A stretch of DNA of 64,000 nt from Bacillota bacterium. Its GTDB lineage: Bacteria > Bacillota_E > JAJZYS01 > JAJYTV01. Position 1 is the first letter of the stretch; each line of letters starts with the position of its first letter. The position numbers were made by a program, and so were the translations under genes. The notes under the pieces are model-generated. The model made no database searches. It saw only the letters and a list, made by a program, of their open reading frames with translations, and was not told where the DNA came from. Shown here in pieces: positions 58,738-64,000 of this stretch. The DNA lies in assembly GCA_021845645.1 (NCBI GenBank), contig JAJZVM010000021.1, forward strand, positions 1-64,000, read 5' to 3'.

Positions 58738-60888
58738 CTATTTCAACCCAAACTTGACTAGTTGGGCTGCACTCAGCTTAACCACTGTGGCTACTAGCCC
58801 CTTATAGGGTCCATCGTTGTAAACGTAAACGGCAACGGGGTTTCCGTTCGCCACCTTGTAGTACCCCGTGACGTTATATTCTCCCAGCATATTGCTGAAT
58901 GACTCTGTGTAGGAGCCAAGAATGTTTGCGATGTAGCTCCTCCATTCAGCAGCCGCAGACGCATTCCAGTTGCCAAACCCAAGGTCCGTAGCATGCGTGA
59001 AGGCATGTTGCAAACGACTTTGGTTGCTCACCGCAAAGTCGATTTCATCGCTGCTCAGGCCTGCCTCGGCGTCCTCTTCGATTTCGACAGCTTCCTGCGA
59101 TCCTCCACCTCCCACAGTAACGGTCGTAACAGCCGCGCTCGGTGTCAGCAGAACCGCGCCCGCCCCGACCACGACGGCGGTCCCGACGCCTAGCAGCCAG
59201 CCCTCAAGCTCTTGCGGACTTCCGTTGACCGGGCAGAAGTTGATGTTCCCGAATCTCACCTGCTGTGCGATGCTGCCGGCACAGTAGTACATCCCCGTCG
59301 GGTCCACCCAGAGGATCGGGTCGTCCTCGACGTAGACATACCCGTTCTCGCTGCCGGGGTCCGTAAGCGTCCCGGGGTAGGTGTCCGCCGTTGTGAACCG
59401 ACCGACGGTGGGGTCGTAGAGCCGCTGACCCAGCGCGTAGAGACCGAGATCCTGGTTGTAGTACTCCCCTGCGTAGAGCAGGTCCTGCCATGTCGGCGGA
59501 CTCCCTGTCCCGCCTGGGCCCGTGCTTGAGATCAGGTTGCCAAACGCGTCGTATGCGTAGGTCCCGTCCATCGCTCCGTTCGGATCGCTCAGGCCCACGA
59601 CGCTGCCGAGAGCGTCTGTGCTGTAGTAGTACGCAGCCTGACCGCTTGTCCCCTGCTGCAGCGTGGAGAGCGGAAGCCCCCCCGGATCGCGCAGGTAGAA
59701 GCTCTGCAGGTCGCCATCGCTGCCGAAGGTTCCGATGACGTAGGACCCGTCGTACACGTAGTAGACCGACGACGTGACCGTGCCATTTACAGCGGAGTTG
59801 CTCCAGGCGAGCTGTCCCGTTCCGCCGTAACCTTGCTGCACCACGGTCCCACCGGGCAGGTCGGCTTCGGTCATCTGATCAAGGCCGTTGTACTGGTAGG
59901 TGGACGTACCCGCGGGTCCGCTGACGCCGGTCTGGTTGCCGTCCTGGTCGTAGCTGTAGGTGCTGCTCCCGCTGCCGTCCGCCTGGGACGTAAGCTCGCT
60001 GTCCGCGTTGTAGGCGTAGGTCGTCGTCTGGCCGCCCGCCGAGAGCGACACCCGGTTACCGTCCGCATCGTAGGTGTAGCCCTGCGTCGACCCGCTCGGG
60101 TTCGTCACCGAGGTGAGGCGCCCTAGCGCGTCGTAGGCGTATTGGTAGGTGCCCTGCGGCGTGGTCTCCGAAAGGCGGTTTCCGTCGGCGTCGTACGTGT
60201 AGCTATACTGCGCCTGCGTGCCGCCGCCGTAGGCGATCTCCTCCGACGTGAGCTGCCCGTCTGCGTCGTAACCGTACGTGGTGACCGTGTCGCCCGGCTG
60301 GCTCATCGACGTGCGCTCGCCCACGCTGTTGTACTGGAAGCTCGTCGTCCCCGAGGCGTCCGCCTCGCTGGTCAACTGTCCGGCAGAATCGTACGTGTAG
60401 GTGATCTGATCGCTCCAGACGGACTGTCCGTACACGCTGTCTGTGACGGTCAGCGACGTGCGGTTGCCGTCCGGGTCATAGCCATACGTCAGCATTTGAA
60501 TCTTGCCCGAGGTTGAGCCCTCTGGCTCGGTCTCCGTCAGTAGGCGGTTCAGGCTGTCGTAGGTGTACGTGGTCGTCCCTCGCGAGTCCGTCACGGAGGT
60601 CAGGTTTCCGTTCGGATCGTACGCGTAGGTGATGGGGTGATACTGGGGCACCGTCAGCGTACCGTTACCGCCACCATACTTGACACTAGGCAGCACATAC
60701 ACACCTAACACCGACGATCCGCTAAGGGTAGAGAAATTGAACACTGTCGAGGAACCCTCATAAAGCGCATAATTTACCGTGCTACTTCCTGTATTGTCCA
60801 GATACATGTCTATCTCGACTTGATCACCAATGGCGCCCGCCACGTTGGTATCGCCGATATCGTCATGCGGATCGCCCGCCGCAAACGT
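58738..60888 (-). CDS. Rhs-family protein, C-terminal part with toxin tip
   Basis: This part is in the same frame as the upstream Rhs segment and separated from it only by TAG at 60889-60891. It starts with a 90-residue non-repeat linker and continues with YD repeats (YTYDSLNRLLTETEPEG). The Rhs core end is GYVYVEDDPILWVDPTGMYY, after which the variable tip starts. A hydrophobic stretch (GVGTAVVVGAGAVLLTPSAA) precedes a tip of about 100 residues: QSRLQHAFTHATDLGFGNWN to KLSAAQLVKFGLK. The HAxxHAxxxG pattern and KLSxxQ ending recall colicin-D-like RNase tips, tentatively. A GTG at 60843 could start it on its own. Confidence 0.8.
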   Translation of the reverse strand, partial: TFAAGDPHDDIGDTNVAGAIGDQVEIDMYLDNTGSSTVNYALYEGSSTVFNFSTLSGSSVLGVYVLPSVKYGGGNGTLTVPQYHPITYAYDPNGNLTSVTDSRGTTTYTYDSLNRLLTETEPEGSTSGKIQMLTYGYDPDGNRTSLTVTDSVYGQSVWSDQITYTYDSAGQLTSEADASGTTSFQYNSVGERTSMSQPGDTVTTYGYDADGQLTSEEIAYGGGTQAQYSYTYDADGNRLSETTPQGTYQYAYDALGRLTSVTNPSGSTQGYTYDADGNRVSLSAGGQTTTYAYNADSELTSQADGSGSSTYSYDQDGNQTGVSGPAGTSTYQYNGLDQMTEADLPGGTVVQQGYGGTGQLAWSNSAVNGTVTSSVYYVYDGSYVIGTFGSDGDLQSFYLRDPGGLPLSTLQQGTSGQAAYYYSTDALGSVVGLSDPNGAMDGTYAYDAFGNLISSTGPGGTGSPPTWQDLLYAGEYYNQDLGLYALGQRLYDPTVGRFTTADTYPGTLTDPGSENGYVYVEDDPILWVDPTGMYYCAGSIAQQVRFGNINFCPVNGSPQELEGWLLGVGTAVVVGAGAVLLTPSAAVTTVTVGGGGSQEAVEIEEDAEAGLSSDEIDFAVSNQSRLQHAFTHATDLGFGNWNASAAAEWRSYIANILGSYTESFSNMLGEYNVTGYYKVANGNPVAVYVYNDGPYKGLVATVVKLSAAQLVKFGLK

Positions 60889-63800
60889 CTAACTCTGCGA
60901 CTCGTGGTTCGTCAAGTCTTTCAACGTAATAGTCTGCTCAGCCGGAACCTCATTTGTCACCGTAAGGTTAGACAGATCCGGAGTACCCAACCAGTAGTTG
61001 TTGTTCGTCCCCCCAGCCATAGACGGGTACTCAATATCCTGCAAGTAATCTCCCGACCCTGGTCCAAATGCCGTGTTTCCAACGGTGAACACCCATGACA
61101 TCACCTGCACCTGCGCACCAGCTGGCAAACTCGACACCAGATACTTGTCCGTCAACATGCCGCTGCTGCCGGTCAACTGATACTCCGTATAGCCAAGAGA
61201 CGTGTTCTGGTAGGATTCTGCCACCCGTCGGTTCAAGCTGTCGTAAGCGTAGTAGGTCGTCAGCCCGCGGGCGTCCGTCTTCGATGTCTCGTTGCCGACA
61301 GCGTCATATGCAAAGCGGGTGGTCTCCCCGAGTGGAGTGGTCTCGGAGATCTTCCGGTTTAGCGCGTCATAGGTGTAGGTCGTGGTGTCGCCTCTCGCGT
61401 CCGTCTTCGATATGAGGTCGCCGTCCTGGTCGTACTTGTAGGAGGTCATGCCACCGAGAGCGTCAGTGACGCTTGTCAGTTCGCCAATGGCGTCGTAGCC
61501 ATACTTGGTGGTGTAGCCGTCCGGGTCGGTCACGGAGATCTTCTCGCCGTCCGGGTCGTACGAAGTGGTGGTCGTCTCTCCCAGCGGCGTCGTCTTGGAG
61601 GTCACCCGGCCCACCGCATCGTACGCCCACGTGGTCACGTCTCCCGCGGGGTCGGTTTCCGTGAGCCTGTTGCCCGTCGGGTCGTAGGTGTACGTGGTTG
61701 TCCGGCCGAGCGGGTCCGTCTTGCCGATCAGTTCCCCGAGGAGATTGTAAGCGTAGCTGGTGGTGGCTCCGTCGGGGTCGGTCATGGACGTCTTGTCCCC
61801 GTCTGCGTCATAGGTGTAGAGGGTCTTGCCTCCGGCGGTGTCGATGACCTCGGTCAGCCGGTTATCCTGGTCGTACAGATAGGTGGTGGCGTTGCCACGC
61901 CGATCCACAACCTTGATCTTGTTGCCGACCGGGTCGTACTCGTAGCTCGTCACGTAGCCCGCCGCATCGGTCTCGCTGAGGAGGTTCCCCGCGGCGTCCC
62001 ACGTGTAGCTCGTGGTGCGTCCGAGGGCGTCCGTCTCGCTCAGCTTGTGCCCGAGGGCGTCGAAGCTGTAGGTGGTCGTTCCGCCAAGGGCGTCCGTGGT
62101 CGTCGCCGGGTAGCCGTAGGCGTCATAGGTCCTGGTGGTCGTGTAGCCAAGGGGATCGGTGGTGGCGACGAGCTCTCCTTGGGAGTTGTAGGAGTAAGTC
62201 GTGGTGCGCTGGAGGGCGTCGGTCGTCGAGATGAGGTTCCCGTGACTGTCGTAGGTCATGGCCGTCGTGTTGCCGTCGAAGTCGGTCGCGCTGGTGGGAT
62301 CCGAGTAGGTGTCGTATGCAGTCGACTCGGTGGCCCCCAAGGCGTTGGTCTCGGAGGTCTGGTTCCCGAACTCGTCGTACGTGTACTCAGTTGTGTGCCC
62401 CAGCGGGTCGACGGCCTCAGTGACGTTGAAGTCCGGGTCGTAGGCGTAGGTGGTCGTGTCCCCGAGGGCGTCTACCTCCTGCGTCACGAGGCCGAGAGAA
62501 TTGTATCGTAGGTCGTGACGCCGCCAAGCGCATCCGTGACCGTGGTTTCCTGCGCCCCGTAGGCGAAGGTCGTCGTGTTGCCGAGCGCGTCCGAGATGGT
62601 CGCGACGTGGCCTGCCAGGGGGGGGCGCAAGGTCCCAGGTCAGCTGCACGACCTCGTGATTATTCGCGTCCGTGATGCCCGTCAGGTATCCAGCCGTATT
62701 GTAGGTGTATGTGGTCATGTACCCTCGAACGTCCGTGAAGCTCACGAGGTACCCGTTCGCACCGTAGGAGTAGGTCAGTTGGACGCCCAGGGGCTCCGCG
62801 ATCTGAGTGATCTCCCCACCAGGACTCCAGTTGATTGTGTAGTTGCGCCCGGCGGCGTCGGTGATGCCCGTGAGTTCTCCCGAGGCGTTGTACGTCATCG
62901 TTGTGGCATGGCCGTTGCGATCGGTGATGCTCAGGAGTCTGCCGGTCGTGCCGAAGGTGTAGATGGTTCTATCCCTCTGGGTCAGGGTGAAGCCGCCGCC
63001 CGGGATGCCGGCAAGCACGTCGTAGTCCCCCGGCGGCGCCACGAAGCTACCGTCACCCTGCTGGACGTACGTCGCCTCTTGGCCGTCACCGTAGGTGACC
63101 ATGGCGTAGACCGCGCCGTCGACCGTCTGTGCCGCCACATTCATGCCGTAGGAGAAGGACCAGCCCGGTCCAAAAGGACCCGGAGTCTGCGGGGCGGAGT
63201 CGGCGGAGTTATACGTGCGCGCGAACTCGGTCGAAACCCCGAGACCGCCAACCGCAAGATCAGTGAAAGTTGGTGTGAAGTTTCCCGAAGCCACGTTGAC
63301 ATCGCTGACGTAGCTCGACCACGACTCGGTGCCGAGTTGTTCGGCCGACCCAAAGTTGTTGGGATTGCCAAGCGCAAGATACTGGCCGCTCAGGTCAGTC
63401 AGGTCTGGCGTTGTCGTGGCGTTGATGGTGACGGCCATGCAGCCCGAGTTCGCGTCATAGGTCTCGTTCGAGACGGTTTGCCAGCCGGATCCGCTCCACC
63501 AGTAGGCGGCAGAGGTTGCGCTCGCGCCACAGAGGTCCAGCGTGACGCTGCTGAACGTGCTGCCCGGGGAAAGGTTCGCATCGTGATACGCGCCTGGAAC
63601 CCCTCCCGGCGCCGGGAGACTCACCGGATCGCCGTCGTAGTCGGCGAGGGTCATGGTGCCGGTGCCCGCTCCGGTGGCAGCCGACATGTCCGGAGTGCTG
63701 CTCCCGCTGCCGCCAACCGAGAGCGGTGCAACGCTCAGGCTTGTCGCGCTCGTTGCGGCGGATACGCTGATCCCCGCCGGCAGGACGAACAGCGCAAGGT

Positions 63801-64000
63801 TCTGGGACGCCGTCTGATACACCGCGTCCGTCACCGTCACGCTGAAGTCATAGGTGCCTGCTGCCTGTGGCGTGCCGGTGAGCGCACCGGTGGCGGGATC
63901 AACTGACAACCAGGACGGCAGATTGGAGCCGGACCACGTGTAGGGCGTGGCGCCGCCCGTAGCCGTCAGCGTCTGGCTGTAGGGCGTCCCGACCATGTCG
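60889..64000 (-). CDS. Rhs-family protein, N-terminal part (runs off window)
   Basis: The frame enters from the right edge with a putative-Ig (He_PIG) repeat: SWLSVDPATGALTGTPQAAG then YDFSVTVTD. A linker follows, then a DUF6531-type block (SGNFTPTFTDLAVGGLGVST, FGPGWSFSYG) and about 25 Rhs/YD repeats of the type TTYTYDALNRKISETTPLGE. Near 62508-62640 the frame is wrong for about 40 residues and then recovers, showing two compensating shifts. One is probably in an 8-G run at 62618-62625. The part ends at TAG 60889-60891 after NHESQS. It should be an exported, cell-wall-associated polymorphic-toxin shell. Confidence 0.85.
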   Translation of the reverse strand, partial: DMVGTPYSQTLTATGGATPYTWSGSNLPSWLSVDPATGALTGTPQAAGTYDFSVTVTDAVYQTASQNLALFVLPAGISVSAATSATSLSVAPLSVGGSGSSTPDMSAATGAGTGTMTLADYDGDPVSLPAPGGVPGAYHDANLSPGSTFSSVTLDLCGASATSAAYWWSGSGWQTVSNETYDANSGCMAVTINATTTPDLTDLSGQYLALGNPNNFGSAEQLGTESWSSYVSDVNVASGNFTPTFTDLAVGGLGVSTEFARTYNSADSAPQTPGPFGPGWSFSYGMNVAAQTVDGAVYAMVTYGDGQEATYVQQGDGSFVAPPGDYDVLAGIPGGGFTLTQRDRTIYTFGTTGRLLSITDRNGHATTMTYNASGELTGITDAAGRNYTINWSPGGEITQIAEPLGVQLTYSYGANGYLVSFTDVRGYMTTYTYNTAGYLTGITDANNHEVVQLTWDLAPPPGRPRRDHLGRARQHDDLRLRGAGNHGHGCAWRRHDLRYNSLGLVTQEVDALGDTTTYAYDPDFNVTEAVDPLGHTTEYTYDEFGNQTSETNALGATESTAYDTYSDPTSATDFDGNTTAMTYDSHGNLISTTDALQRTTTYSYNSQGELVATTDPLGYTTTRTYDAYGYPATTTDALGGTTTYSFDALGHKLSETDALGRTTSYTWDAAGNLLSETDAAGYVTSYEYDPVGNKIKVVDRRGNATTYLYDQDNRLTEVIDTAGGKTLYTYDADGDKTSMTDPDGATTSYAYNLLGELIGKTDPLGRTTTYTYDPTGNRLTETDPAGDVTTWAYDAVGRVTSKTTPLGETTTTSYDPDGEKISVTDPDGYTTKYGYDAIGELTSVTDALGGMTSYKYDQDGDLISKTDARGDTTTYTYDALNRKISETTPLGETTRFAYDAVGNETSKTDARGLTTYYAYDSLNRRVAESYQNTSLGYTEYQLTGSSGMLTDKYLVSSLPAGAQVQVMSWVFTVGNTAFGPGSGDYLQDIEYPSMAGGTNNNYWLGTPDLSNLTVTNEVPAEQTITLKDLTNHESQS

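Overview
The window is GC-rich DNA with strong AGGAGG-type ribosome binding sites, many GTG/TTG starts, intrinsic terminators and a SAM-I (S-box) riboswitch. This points to a high-GC member of the Bacillota (a Sulfobacillus/Symbiobacterium/Thermaerobacter-like lineage). That assignment is inferred; nothing here names the species.

Layout. 1-9.3 kb: a gene whose product aligns, as recalled, along its length with Cas12m (type V-M, formerly V-U1) effectors lies directly downstream of a six-gene minus-strand operon for a complex-I-like membrane complex. That complex resembles hydrogenase-4/formate hydrogenlyase, but its large subunit lacks the NiFe cysteine ligands, so it is best called Ehr (energy-converting-hydrogenase-related). 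No CRISPR array is visible near the cas12m gene, and its RuvC catalytic positions are all substituted. 9.8-12.1 kb: an RNA-recognition-motif protein and a nitronate monooxygenase-like flavoprotein.

12.24-19.45 kb: a probable integrated element bounded by a 48-bp direct repeat (one mismatch) formed by the 3' half of a tRNA-Lys gene. It carries IS256 and IS66 remnants, a Phd/PIN toxin-antitoxin pair, a truncated DruA-like (DUF4338) ORF, an AT-richer bacteriocin cluster and an excisionase-like HTH protein. The bacteriocin cluster has a double-glycine-leader peptide and a C39 peptidase-transporter with no ATPase domain. The tRNAs for Lys, Met and initiator Met follow.

19.7-44 kb is mostly core-type metabolism: nucleoside hydrolase, threonine synthase, CPBP protease, a GAF-GAF-GGDEF-EAL-CZB signalling protein, TetR and enoyl-CoA hydratase, a divergent MocR/EamA pair, and riboswitch-controlled BHMT-MTHFR and metE. 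It also has two peptide-type ABC permeases, a DUF6020 membrane protein, and a sulfotransferase next to a bifunctional PAPS synthase. 44-48 kb has an O-antigen-ligase-like protein, a DUF4330 protein and a TacA/TacT-like toxin-antitoxin pair.

48.5-64 kb is an accessory secreted-protein region. It contains two DUF4850-like paralogues, other exported proteins, a frameshifted BNR/YCF48-type lipoprotein, a family of dispersed ~180-bp non-coding repeats, and an Rhs polymorphic-toxin locus. The main Rhs gene has one in-frame TAG but keeps a C-terminal toxin-like tip and a downstream candidate immunity gene. Behind it lie an IS1634-type remnant and an orphan Rhs fragment. The Rhs gene runs off the right edge.
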